This document shows positions 34,345-42,773 of a DNA stretch of 64,000 nucleotides, piece after piece. The position numbers and the translations under genes are program-made. The stretch covers positions 512,342 to 576,341 of the forward strand of contig NZ_JIAI01000004.1 in NCBI RefSeq assembly GCF_000620785.1, written 5' to 3'. Origin of the DNA: Actinospineispora acaciae DSM 45401. GTDB taxonomy: Bacteria > Actinomycetota > Actinomycetes > Mycobacteriales > Pseudonocardiaceae. Each line of letters starts with the position of its first letter. The stretch's first letter is position 1. The notes below the pieces were generated by a model that was not told where the DNA came from, made no database searches, and was given only the letters and a program-made list of their open reading frames with translations.

Positions 34345-34612
34345 TTGCCGGTTTTACCAGGTGCGATGCTGCTTCTGTGTGTAGTGCGTTTTGTGGTGCA
34401 TCGCAATACACGCAGACTACATCCGGCTGTGTCGTTTCGTAACACACACGGACGCGTGTCATGTCATTTTGTGGCACTGGACGGCGCACGTCCTGCCAGA
34501 TCATCGCAGGGTGCGTCTGCAATGCCGCAGCTCACGGCCTTCTGGATGCGCAGCTTCGCGTCGTGGGCCTGGCGTGTGTTGGTGCAGCCCGCACGCCACG
34601 AGAGTGGCGGCT

Positions 34613-36562
34613 CTAGTCGGCGAACTCGATGTCGATGTCGCAGGTACAGCCGGCGCGCTCGTCCTCGTCTAGGTTGGAGTCCCCGGGCCACATGCCACCG
34701 TTGGAGAACCGTTCGTCCAATGGCACGGTCTCGCCGTTCATCCGGGCGTGGCTGGGTCGCGGGTTGGTTGAGCGCACCCGCCACGTCTTGGTGGCTTGGC
34801 GGCCGGACTGGCGGGCGACCTCGCTGGTGGCGAACCCGGCGATGCCGGTGGCGTGCGAGCGAGCGAGCTGCGCGGCGCGGGCGGTGGCGTAGGTCAGGAA
34901 CAACTCGGTGATGGCCTTGACCGGGTCGTCGTCGGCGAGCAGGTCGATCAGCCGGCGTTTGGTAGCGCCGTTGACCGCGCCGGCTGTGCGTTCGGCGTTG
35001 GCCGCCAGCCACCCGCTCGCGCGGTCCTGGTCGTAGTCGTCTTCGTCGAGGTCGAGCTGGTCGACGGTGGCCTGCGCGGTGGAGTGCGCGATCTGGAGGT
35101 TGACCGCGTACAGGTCGGCCGACAGCTCCCCGTCCCACCGCTGGTCGTCGAACACCTCGCTCAGCGCCGGGTCGGCCTTACGGCGGCCGGCGCGGTGGGC
35201 GGCGTTGGCGTCGGTGACGGCCGCGCCAAGCGCGGACACCACGGCCTTGCCTTGGCGTTCGAAGAACGCGGCCAGCATCTTCTCCGCGCGGGTGACGTGC
35301 TCGGGCAGCGGCGCGGCTTTGAACCGCGGCCCGCGCCGCTTGGGCGGTGGCGCGGAGTCGACCGGTGACGCCTGTCCGCCGGTCAGGACGTTGAGCGGGG
35401 TCACGAGCTCGTCACCGCCGTCGACCTGGGGAAGGTTCTGGCGGGCTCTCGCCTCGTTGCGGGTCATCCACGGGGCGCCGACTGACGCGGAGAGCTGCGC
35501 GGCCTGTTCCTCGAACGAGCCGGCGAGCTTCGCGGCCAGGTTGAACTCCAGGTAGGTGCCCGCTGTGTCCGGGAAGTCGGGGGTCAGCTGAAGGTCCAGG
35601 TCTTCTTGGATCATCACCAGCCACGGCCCGAGGCAGTCCTGGTAGAGCTGTTTGTGCTGTTCCTTGATGTTGGAGAACGTGGCGTGCTCCAGGATGCCCA
35701 CCATCGGTAGCGGCACGTGGAACGACGCGGCGACTTCTTCGCGGGTGAGCTTGCGGGCTTCGAGGTACTGCGCCTGTTCGGGGGTGACGGCGGCGGAGGT
35801 CCAGGTCATGCCGTCGTCGAGGATGGGGGTGCCGCCGACGTTCGGACCGGCGCCGGAGTATTGGGCCTGCCACTCCGCGCGGAACCGGGCGCGGGCGGCG
35901 TCGCTCCATCGGGGCGCTTCGGCGGGGCGGGACAGGTAGCCGGACATGCGGGCGCCGTTGCGCCAGAGTTGTTCGCGGTAGGCGTTGGCCTGCCACTCCT
36001 CCCACAGGATCCGGCGCAGGGTCTCGATCGGTGAGCAGCCGGTGCGCGGGTCGGTGGGGTTGTAGCCGTGGAAGCACACCACCTGATCTCTGGGCAGCGT
36101 GAGCTTTCCCTTGGAACCACGCACGGTGTAGCCGGAGGGCATGAACGGGTTGTTGCCTTCCGGGGTGACTCGTCGGGGGTCCAGCCGTACCAGCGCGCCG
36201 GGGGCGTCGTCGCGGGAGCGGACCTTCGCCCAGTAGGCCACGTCGTAGATGCCCAGGTCGTTGATCAGGGTGTCGAACGTGCGGTAGCGGGTGTGGAGCG
36301 GCGTCGGTCGGGCGAGCAGGCGCGCTACGGGGCTGTCGGTCAGTCGTTCCCGGTCGGTGTCGGAGACCCTCCGGTAGTGGTGGATGCCCAGTTGGGCGAT
36401 GTTGCGCGCCAGGAACGACACCACGGTGCGGACCTGGGGCTGGGTGCGCCATATCTGCGCGTAGTCCTGAGCGCTGCCATCGGGCAGCGTCAGCGCGTAC
36501 GGGGCTCGGGCGACCGGGCGGTCGGTGGCCGCGAGCCGGCCTTCGGAGACGACGAAGGCCAC
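34613..36562 (-). CDS. Portal protein fused to a MuF-like head morphogenesis domain
   Basis: 649 residues from the GTG at 36562, five bases after the preceding stop. Residues ~25-400 are an HK97-type portal (VRTVVSFLARNIAQLGIHHY, VVCFHGYNPTDPRTG, EVAASFHVPLPMVGI). The C-terminal ~230 residues match Mu gpF-like minor head protein (TKTWRVRSTNPRPSHARMNG, ending GMWPGDSNLDEDERAGCTC). In many phages these are two genes; here they are one reading frame. Confidence 0.88.
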   Translation of the reverse strand: MAFVVSEGRLAATDRPVARAPYALTLPDGSAQDYAQIWRTQPQVRTVVSFLARNIAQLGIHHYRRVSDTDRERLTDSPVARLLARPTPLHTRYRTFDTLINDLGIYDVAYWAKVRSRDDAPGALVRLDPRRVTPEGNNPFMPSGYTVRGSKGKLTLPRDQVVCFHGYNPTDPRTGCSPIETLRRILWEEWQANAYREQLWRNGARMSGYLSRPAEAPRWSDAARARFRAEWQAQYSGAGPNVGGTPILDDGMTWTSAAVTPEQAQYLEARKLTREEVAASFHVPLPMVGILEHATFSNIKEQHKQLYQDCLGPWLVMIQEDLDLQLTPDFPDTAGTYLEFNLAAKLAGSFEEQAAQLSASVGAPWMTRNEARARQNLPQVDGGDELVTPLNVLTGGQASPVDSAPPPKRRGPRFKAAPLPEHVTRAEKMLAAFFERQGKAVVSALGAAVTDANAAHRAGRRKADPALSEVFDDQRWDGELSADLYAVNLQIAHSTAQATVDQLDLDEDDYDQDRASGWLAANAERTAGAVNGATKRRLIDLLADDDPVKAITELFLTYATARAAQLARSHATGIAGFATSEVARQSGRQATKTWRVRSTNPRPSHARMNGETVPLDERFSNGGMWPGDSNLDEDERAGCTCDIDIEFAD

Positions 36563-36566
36563 CGCC

Positions 36567-36872
36567 TCAGGTCTCCAGCCGTTGTACGAGGAGCACCTGG
36601 TCGCGGTCCACGATGGCCTCGCCGTCCATCGCGGTCGGCGTGGTGTGTCCGGGTTCGAGCATCCGGGCGTCGCGCAGCACCAGCAGCCGCCCGCGTCGGC
36701 TCCACAGCACCCCTGTGATGGCCTGCCCGCTGTGCAGGTTGACCACCACTCGCTCACGTACCGCGCAGCGGGCGGCGGCCACCTGCTGCACACCCAGCCA
36801 CACCACGGCGGCCACCGCCACCAAGGCCATGAGCAGGACGGCGACCGGGACGGTGGTGTCGAGGGTGAGCAC
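36567..36872 (-). CDS. Membrane-anchored small protein between terminase and portal
   Basis: 101 residues, GTG start adjoining the terminase stop. One N-terminal membrane helix (VPVAVLLMALVAVAAVVWLG) is followed by a ~60-residue Sm-like beta barrel (VVVNLHSGQAITGVLWSRRG). This arrangement recurs between terminase and portal genes of actinophages. Function unknown. Confidence 0.7.
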   Translation of the reverse strand: MLTLDTTVPVAVLLMALVAVAAVVWLGVQQVAAARCAVRERVVVNLHSGQAITGVLWSRRGRLLVLRDARMLEPGHTTPTAMDGEAIVDRDQVLLVQRLET

Positions 36873-38609
36873 TCACACCACCTCCAGTCCTTTGTCCTCG
36901 TACGCCGAGCGGCGCGGCGGTTGGCGGTGCGTGACCCGATCCACCGCCATGATCGCCGCGACCACGGCGTCGATCTTGTCGGCGGCGTTGCGCTTGTCCG
37001 GTTTGACGTTGCCGGCTGGGTCGAGCGCGACGGCGAAGTTGTCCACGTTCCACCGCGCCAGCGGGTTGCCGCCGTGGCGCAGCATCGGCCGCTCGGCGGT
37101 GCCTTCCAGCACCAGGCGTTGGAACTCCTTCGTCGGCCCGGACATCGACGCGAAGCCTTGGCGCATGGACACCATCTCCGCGCCGTCGTTGGTCAGGTCA
37201 TTGACCAGCGGGGTGGCGTTCCACGGGTCGAACGCGATCTCCGTGACCTGGAACGTCTCGCGGTCGCGGTTGATCTGCTCGCGGATGAAGTCGTAGTCGG
37301 CCACGTTGCCCGGCGTGGTCGTCAACCAGCCCTGCCGCACCCACACCGACGCCGCTCCGGCGGTGCGCCGGTCCAGCGCCTCGACGTTGGCCTCGGGTGT
37401 CCAGGTGCGCCAGAGCAGGTCCATGCCGCCGCGCTCGTCGTCGGGGAACGCCCAGCACAGCGCCAGCAGATCACTCGTGGAGGCCAGGTCCAGCCCGCCG
37501 TACGCGGGGCGGCCGGCGAGTCGTTCGGGCATCACCATGCTGGCACTGCGGTCCCACGCGGCGAGGTCGAGGTACTTGGTCTCCTGTTTGGTGCGTATTC
37601 CGAGGTGCAGCCGCAGGTAGGCCGCCAGGTCGGCCGGGGACTGCTGTGCCTCCCGCGCGGCCTTGCGCAGGTAGCGCCGGGTCGGCGAGATCCCGAACCC
37701 GGGGTTGGCCTTGCGCTGGGTGGCCTCGTCGAACGGGTCGTCGTCGCGGTCGGCGCACCAGACCACCCCGTAGGTGGTGGGGTCGGTCAGCGCGCCCCGC
37801 GCAAGTTGCTCGATGCGGGTGCGCTTGCGGTCGTAGATGGTGTGCCGCCGCCCGGAGTCGGCGGTGGTGATGATCAGCACCAGCGGTTGCCGGCGTGACC
37901 CGGTGCCCGACTCCAGGGTCTCGACCAGGTCCGGGGTCTTGTGCACGTGCAGCTCGTCGACGATCGCGCTGTGCAGGTTGGCGCCGTGCTGGGCGTCGGC
38001 CGCCGAGGAGATCACCCCGATGTAGCTGCCGGACCGGGGGTGAATGACCCGCTTGAGCACGGTCTTGACGTGCGGTTGCAGCGCCGGGGAGTCCTCGGCG
38101 AGCTTCTTGATCGGGCCGAACACGAAACCGGCCTGCCCCTCCGAGGTGGCGGCGGTGACCACCTGGGCGCCCGGCTCGTGGTCGGCGCAGCACAGGTACA
38201 GCGCGATCCCACCGGCCAGCGTGGACTTGCCGTTCTTGCGCGGCACGTCGACGTAGAGGCTGGTGATGATCCGCACGTAGCCGGCGGCGTCGTCGTCGAA
38301 ATGCACCCACCCGAACACCGGGGCCAGCACGTAGCCGACCTGCCACGGGTCCGGGATCAGCGGCCGGCCTGCCCATTCGCCCTGTGTGTGGCGCAGCAGC
38401 CGAAACGCCTTGAGCACGTGATCCACCCGCTGGGCGTCGAACCGGGCGCCCGGCTCGTTGCGCGGCTCGGGGGTCTTGATCGCTGGTGGGCAGTCGGGCA
38501 GGCCGATGTCGCGGTCGAGGAGGTACCAGGCGACCTCCGGGGAGAGCTGGAGCCGGTCCAGCTCGTCGGCGCTCGGCGAGCTATCCGGACCCGGCGAACG
38601 GGTTGTCAT
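36873..38609 (-). CDS. terL: Terminase large subunit
   Basis: 578 residues. The ATPase domain has the Walker A-type PRKNGKST (residues 123-130) and Walker B IVDEL (216-220). The RNase H-like nuclease domain has Asp in YGGLDLASTSDLLA near 370 and ends DKIDAVVAAIMAVDR near 555. It cuts and packages phage DNA into proheads. The start overlaps the small subunit by 29 bases; a slightly later start is possible. Confidence 0.95.
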   Translation of the reverse strand: MTTRSPGPDSSPSADELDRLQLSPEVAWYLLDRDIGLPDCPPAIKTPEPRNEPGARFDAQRVDHVLKAFRLLRHTQGEWAGRPLIPDPWQVGYVLAPVFGWVHFDDDAAGYVRIITSLYVDVPRKNGKSTLAGGIALYLCCADHEPGAQVVTAATSEGQAGFVFGPIKKLAEDSPALQPHVKTVLKRVIHPRSGSYIGVISSAADAQHGANLHSAIVDELHVHKTPDLVETLESGTGSRRQPLVLIITTADSGRRHTIYDRKRTRIEQLARGALTDPTTYGVVWCADRDDDPFDEATQRKANPGFGISPTRRYLRKAAREAQQSPADLAAYLRLHLGIRTKQETKYLDLAAWDRSASMVMPERLAGRPAYGGLDLASTSDLLALCWAFPDDERGGMDLLWRTWTPEANVEALDRRTAGAASVWVRQGWLTTTPGNVADYDFIREQINRDRETFQVTEIAFDPWNATPLVNDLTNDGAEMVSMRQGFASMSGPTKEFQRLVLEGTAERPMLRHGGNPLARWNVDNFAVALDPAGNVKPDKRNAADKIDAVVAAIMAVDRVTHRQPPRRSAYEDKGLEVV

Positions 38610-39045
38610 CGCCGGCGCCCGTTGCTTCGGCGGCCCGGATCGAGCTGCGCGCGCTGGGGGTGAGCCCGAACTCCTGGGCGAAGCGCAGCATGGTGAGCGC
38701 GGCGTCGCGCTGGATCTGGAGGGCAGGGTTGCGCACCAGGTTGCCGTGCAGTCCCTTGACCAGCACCCCGGAGCGGGCCAGGACCTCGCAGGCGCGGCGG
38801 TGGCTGACCACGGCCTCGCAGTAGCCGCGTAGGCAGTCCGCGTCGGCCGGGAACGCCAGATTCATCGCCTCCAGCTCGGCGACTACCCGCCGCCACACCG
38901 CCAGCACGGCCGGGGCGGCGTCCTCGGGCGGGGTCAGGTCGGCTGGGCGCGGTTGGGGTTCGTCGGGGTTGATCCGGTCCAGGTGCCGCTCTCCGTGCAG
39001 CAGCTTGAGCGCGGTGGGGCGCGGGGCTGGGCCTCGCTTACCCAC
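38581..39045 (-). CDS. terS: Terminase small subunit, P27 family
   Basis: 154 residues. It begins MGKRGPAPRPTALKLLHGER, the P27 signature. The helical middle (DADCLRGYCEAVVSHRRACE) and RNPALQIQRDAALTMLRFAQ are also typical. It recognises the phage DNA for packaging. It overlaps the folE 3' end by eight bases, linking the modification and packaging modules. Confidence 0.93.
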   Translation of the reverse strand: MGKRGPAPRPTALKLLHGERHLDRINPDEPQPRPADLTPPEDAAPAVLAVWRRVVAELEAMNLAFPADADCLRGYCEAVVSHRRACEVLARSGVLVKGLHGNLVRNPALQIQRDAALTMLRFAQEFGLTPSARSSIRAAEATGAGDDNPFAGSG

Positions 39046-39628
39046 CGGCCTCGCCTCGGCCCGCGAGGTGGTGGCGGTGCTCGGCCATCACCGACGCCAC
39101 GTCGGGGTCGCCCATGCACCAGCAACCGGCCAGCGCGGTGGTGGTGGTCGTGGTGTCGGGTTGGCACACCCCGCGCAGGGAGATGCAGCCGTGCGCGGCG
39201 GTGATCACGCATGCGGCCCCCACCGGGTCCAGGGTGTCCTGGATGGTGTGCGCGACCTGGTAGCCGAGGCGTTCCTGCACTTGCAGCCGCGCGGCGAAGT
39301 CCCCGAGGACCCGGGCGAGCTTGGACAGCCCCACGATCGGCCGTCCCGGGCCGGGCCGGTAGGCGACTGTGGCGGTGCCGGTGATCGGCAGCAGGTGATG
39401 CGCGCAGGTCGACCGCACCCGGATACCGGCGAGGATCACCAGCCCCGCCTCGGGTGGAGCGGTGAAGGTGCGCGCCAGGTGCCGGGCCGGGTCCACTCCG
39501 TAGCCGGCGAGCGCGGCCCGCCATGCCGTCGCCACCCGCATCGGGGTGTTCGCGGTGTGCTCGCCCTCGTCCACGCCGAGCGCCAGTAGCAGGTCGGCGA
39601 CCGCGCCGGCCGCCTTGTCCACGTCCAC
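39038..39628 (-). CDS. folE: GTP cyclohydrolase I
   Basis: 196 residues. Converts GTP to dihydroneopterin triphosphate, the first step to 7-deazaguanine. Zinc ligands are visible in TCAHHLLP (residues ~74-81) and HGCISLRGV (~146-154). GLSKLARVLGDFAARLQVQE is the family's substrate-binding helix. Only the catalytic core is present, without an N-terminal extension. It lies four bases after queE and overlaps terS. A phage copy beside queD/queE and a DpdA-like gene points to DNA modification rather than folate supply. Confidence 0.93.
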   Translation of the reverse strand: MDVDKAAGAVADLLLALGVDEGEHTANTPMRVATAWRAALAGYGVDPARHLARTFTAPPEAGLVILAGIRVRSTCAHHLLPITGTATVAYRPGPGRPIVGLSKLARVLGDFAARLQVQERLGYQVAHTIQDTLDPVGAACVITAAHGCISLRGVCQPDTTTTTTALAGCWCMGDPDVASVMAEHRHHLAGRGEAGG

Positions 39629-39631
39629 CCC

Positions 39632-40399
39632 TCACCGCCCCCTCATGTTGCCCCAGGCCAGAACATGGAGCCGGTGGCTGGCGCTGATCCCGCACCCGGC
39701 CGCGGCCGCCGCCACGTCGGGCCAGCGGGCGGCCAGCTCGGCGGCGGTGGCGCCTTGCGGCATCACCCAGGTGCGGCCCGGTGACCAACCGAGCTGGTCG
39801 GCGAGCTGCGCCGCGCGCTGCACGTCGGTCGCGTCCTCGACCACGAACTTCAGGTGCACACTCGGCCGCTCGCATCTGGCGAGGTCGCGGTAGAGCGGAT
39901 GCAGCGTGGGGTCCTGGTGTCCACGGTGCGGTCCGGCGTTGCCCAGCTTCGGCGACACCACGATCAGCTCCGTGTGCTCCAGGGTGACCGGCGCGGGCGC
40001 GAGGGTGCCGTTGGTCTCGATGTGCAGCCGCGACCGCGCGAGGCGGCGCAAGAGGTACGCCCAGCCGGAGCGGTCCTGCTGGAGCAGTGGCTCACCGCCG
40101 GTCAGCACGACCACGCCGGCCCACCCGGCGCCGGCGCCGAGGACCGCCGCCACCTCCCGGGCGGGGGTCAGGCGCCGCTCGGTGCTCAGGTCGAAGCGGT
40201 TCGCGTCCCAGGTGTAGGGGGTGTCGCACCACGAACACGAGAGGTTGCAGCCCGTGAACCGCGCGAACATCGCCGCGCGGCCGGCCGCCGGACCCTCACC
40301 CTGGATCGTCGGGCCGAACACCTCCGCGACGGGCAGCAGGTCGTCACCGCCCAGCTCGTCGACCGTGCCCGGCGTGGCGCTGACCTGCCCGGTGCTCAC
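39632..40399 (-). CDS. queE: 7-carboxy-7-deazaguanine synthase
   Basis: 255 residues from a GTG overlapping the queD stop (GTGAGC). Radical SAM motif CX3CX2C is CNLSCSWC near residue 53, preceded by FGPTIQGEGPAAGR. VVLTGGEPLLQQ and HIETNGTLAP follow, all typical of QueE. It converts 6-carboxytetrahydropterin to CDG. Confidence 0.94.
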   Translation of the reverse strand: MSTGQVSATPGTVDELGGDDLLPVAEVFGPTIQGEGPAAGRAAMFARFTGCNLSCSWCDTPYTWDANRFDLSTERRLTPAREVAAVLGAGAGWAGVVVLTGGEPLLQQDRSGWAYLLRRLARSRLHIETNGTLAPAPVTLEHTELIVVSPKLGNAGPHRGHQDPTLHPLYRDLARCERPSVHLKFVVEDATDVQRAAQLADQLGWSPGRTWVMPQGATAAELAARWPDVAAAAAGCGISASHRLHVLAWGNMRGR

Positions 40400-40773
40400 A
40401 GGCTGGCCTCCCAGGACGCGGCGGTCTTCGGGGTCTCGCACACCGTGACCTTGAACCGGTCAACCAGCTTCGGAAGCTCCACCACCTGGACGAAGTTGGC
40501 GCCCAGCCACATCGCCAGGTTCTCCGCTGTCGGGTTGAACACCGTCAGATCGTTGAGGTGGCGGTGGTCGACCTGTGCGTCAAGCCAGCGACCGAACGGG
40601 TCCAGCTTCGCGTAGTCGAAGACGAAGCCCACCGTGTCCACCTTCTGGGCGGCCAGCTCGATCACGACCCGGTAGTTGTGCCCGTGCAGCCGCGCGCATG
40701 GATGGTCCTCGGGCAGCCCGTCGAGTCGGTGGCTGGCCGAGAAGTGCCACTGCTTACTGATCGTGAAGCTCAC
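40396..40773 (-). CDS. queD: 6-carboxytetrahydropterin synthase
   Basis: 125 residues. T-fold enzyme with zinc His ligands in FSASHRLDG and LHGHNYRV, catalytic Cys in HPCARLHGH, pterin-anchoring Glu in NPTAENLAMW, and CETPKTAASW at the end. It makes 6-carboxytetrahydropterin from the FolE product. The GTG lies inside the end of the upstream T-fold gene (20-base overlap). Confidence 0.94.
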   Translation of the reverse strand: MSFTISKQWHFSASHRLDGLPEDHPCARLHGHNYRVVIELAAQKVDTVGFVFDYAKLDPFGRWLDAQVDHRHLNDLTVFNPTAENLAMWLGANFVQVVELPKLVDRFKVTVCETPKTAASWEASL

Positions 40774-41146
40774 CAGGGTCCTCTCGGGATGCTCGCAGGG
40801 TGGCGCCGTACTCGCCGTCTTCGGACACCGTGACCTCCGTGGGGTACAGCCCGGCGTCGAGCAGGTGCCGCCACAGGCTCATGGCGATGTCCTCGCACGA
40901 ACTCGCACCCCAGTCGCGGGTGTCCGCGCCCCACCAGCGGCGCAGCAGATCGCCCAGGTCGTGGAACTCGACATCGCGGTCGGTGTGGCTGACCGTCACC
41001 TCGGCGCGCACCCAGAACAGGTGCCGATGCCGGTCGGCCAGGTACGCACGGCGGTCGGTCGCGGCGGGCCAGTGATGGAAACCGGGCAGGTCGACCGTGG
41101 CCCACACCGTGGCGCGAGGGCGCTCGACCGTGACGGCGCCGGTCAC
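40754..41146 (-). CDS. QueD-like T-fold paralog lacking the catalytic Cys
   Basis: 130 residues from a GTG overlapping the dpdA-like stop (GTGA). It aligns with QueD: zinc-type HxH in RHRHLFWVRAEV against LHGHNYRVVIEL; Glu in SSCEDIAMSL against PTAENLAMW; and VSEDGEYGA against VCETPKTAA. The QueD Cys of HPCARLHGH has no counterpart (AYLADRHRH). It is therefore unlikely to be a canonical QueD. Placement between dpdA-like and queD suggests a tailoring step, perhaps on CDG; that is inference. Confidence 0.75.
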   Translation of the reverse strand: MTGAVTVERPRATVWATVDLPGFHHWPAATDRRAYLADRHRHLFWVRAEVTVSHTDRDVEFHDLGDLLRRWWGADTRDWGASSCEDIAMSLWRHLLDAGLYPTEVTVSEDGEYGATLRASREDPGELHDQ

Positions 41147-42147
41147 CTCGCCGGGCACAGCGGGCCTTCCTTCTCCCGCCGGGGCGGATGCGGCGGGGCG
41201 CCCAGCTCGGTCACCCGCTGCTGCATGATCCGCCACACCAGGTTCGTGTGCGTCATGGTGTCGGCGTAGACCTTCGAGGCGGCGAAGCGGTCGTTGTCCG
41301 GGTTGTGCCCGACCACGTACTGGAAGCCCGGACCGAGATCACCGAGCCGGCGCAGCGCGCTGGACTCGGTCTTCACCGTCGGGTAGCGCAGCGCGTTGAT
41401 CCACGTGCTGGAGTCGCACGAGTCCGGCGGGCACGGCAGACACCACTCGCTGGCCGACAGGCCCAGCACATGCACCCACAGATCGGGGTACTGGCGGCGG
41501 CGTTCCCACATGGTGTGCAGCAGCCGCACCCGCGCCGGCATCGACGCCTGCACCACGTTGCCGAAGCACACCCGGTCGTGCGTGGCGGCCAGCTCGTCGA
41601 AGTAGCCCCAGCCGTCGTTGAGCGGGTGATACACCGGGATCGGGCGCAGCCCCAGCTCGTGCAGCCGAGCCCGGGTGCGGCGCTTGTTGTCCCGCCCGCC
41701 CTGGTCCAGCTCGATGTAGCCCCACAGCCGCTCGCCGTAGGTGCCCGCCAGGTGCACGTAGCGGTCGAACAACTCGTCGAACCCGGGGATCTCCTCTGGA
41801 GCCAGCGCCAGCGCCTCGTCCATCGTGCAGCCGGTCCGCCGCATGTGGGCGTTGGTCAACGCGAAGATGCCCGAGTCCAGCAACAGCACCAGGCCCTCGT
41901 CCAGCATGCGGCACAGGACCCGCTCGCCGGCATCTCCCTCGATGTCGTTGACCGCGATCAGCGTGTGGCGCGGGTAGTGGCGATGCGAGGTGCCCGCCGC
42001 GAAGTACACCGGAGCCTCAGATCGGTCGAACCGGCCGCCCTCGGTGGCGATCAGGTGTCCCGATGAGGCCTTACGGCCCTCGCGTCGATGGGACCCATGA
42101 AGCGACTCTACGTCGAGCAGCGATGGAGCATCAGTCAGTGGAGCCAT
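41143..42147 (-). CDS. dpdA: DpdA-like DNA guanine transglycosylase
   Basis: 334 residues. It has the TGT-superfamily features seen in phage DpdA: LLLDSGIFALTN (Asp91) as the DSG motif, WGYIELDQGG near 143-151, VCFGN near 193, HVLGLSASE near 226, and CLPCPPDSCDSSTW near 236-249. DpdA exchanges guanine in DNA for a 7-deazaguanine. Neighbouring folE, queD and queE supply the precursor. The N-terminal ~40 residues are poorly conserved and the start faces a plus-strand gene four bases away. Confidence 0.8.
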   Translation of the reverse strand: MAPLTDAPSLLDVESLHGSHRREGRKASSGHLIATEGGRFDRSEAPVYFAAGTSHRHYPRHTLIAVNDIEGDAGERVLCRMLDEGLVLLLDSGIFALTNAHMRRTGCTMDEALALAPEEIPGFDELFDRYVHLAGTYGERLWGYIELDQGGRDNKRRTRARLHELGLRPIPVYHPLNDGWGYFDELAATHDRVCFGNVVQASMPARVRLLHTMWERRRQYPDLWVHVLGLSASEWCLPCPPDSCDSSTWINALRYPTVKTESSALRRLGDLGPGFQYVVGHNPDNDRFAASKVYADTMTHTNLVWRIMQQRVTELGAPPHPPRREKEGPLCPAR

Positions 42148-42150
42148 GCC

Positions 42151-42735
42151 ATGAGCAACCTCGAAAATCTAAAAAATCCCAATGAGAAGAAGAGGAGCGG
42201 GTGGAAACCTGAGAAGCGACCTGGCGGATCTGGCGAAAATCCCGACATCCATGGCATTGCTGACGAGTTTCGCACCCTGAAGGAGATCTCGGAAACGATA
42301 GGGTTGCGAACCGAGGACGAGGTAGCGGTCGCAAGCTTTAACGATACCCTGTGCGACCTTCGGAGCCAACTCCAGCGTGCCATTTTATCAGAGGCCGAAC
42401 AGGAAGTGATCAACTGCAAGCTGAACGAGGAGATCACCAAACTCTGCACGAGAGTGGCAGAGTTAGAACAGCCACGAGCGAAACGACGGCTCGTTGGAGC
42501 ATCGAAGACAGCGGCTCAAGCCGGCGCCGGCACAGCAATTGCCGCGTGGGTTCTCGGGGATGAGGTGCCGAAGGCGGTCTTGCGGACCCTGTTGGCCGCA
42601 ACTACGGGATTTGGCGTCGTGTTGCTGGTCGAAGCCGGTTATCACTTGGTGAAGCGACTCGTGGTGGGTGAATCAACGACCGGCAAGCACGAGCGCAGCA
42701 ACCTTCCAGCTCACCGGCACCGCCTGTCGCCCTGA
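42151..42735 (+). CDS. Plus-strand coiled-coil/membrane protein (cargo)
   Basis: 194 residues from the ATG at 42151; an upstream ATG at 42088 would overlap dpdA. The N-terminus is Lys/Asn-rich (NLENLKNPNEKKRSGWKPEK) with A/T-rich codons unlike its neighbours. Residues ~65-115 are likely coiled coil. A hydrophobic hairpin follows (AGAGTAIAAWVLGDEVP, LLAATTGFGVVLLVEAGYHL). No family recognised. Its orientation against the module and its composition suggest a separately acquired gene. Confidence 0.65.
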   Translation: MSNLENLKNPNEKKRSGWKPEKRPGGSGENPDIHGIADEFRTLKEISETIGLRTEDEVAVASFNDTLCDLRSQLQRAILSEAEQEVINCKLNEEITKLCTRVAELEQPRAKRRLVGASKTAAQAGAGTAIAAWVLGDEVPKAVLRTLLAATTGFGVVLLVEAGYHLVKRLVVGESTTGKHERSNLPAHRHRLSP

Positions 42736-42773
42736 CGTATATATCGAGCAGCACCAGGGCAGAGATGCGGTGC

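Noticed and set aside
34193..34465. Minus-strand Cys-containing frame in the portal-protease gap
   Set aside because: No ribosome site, overlaps both hairpins and the better supported plus-strand small gene, and codon use is not convincing.
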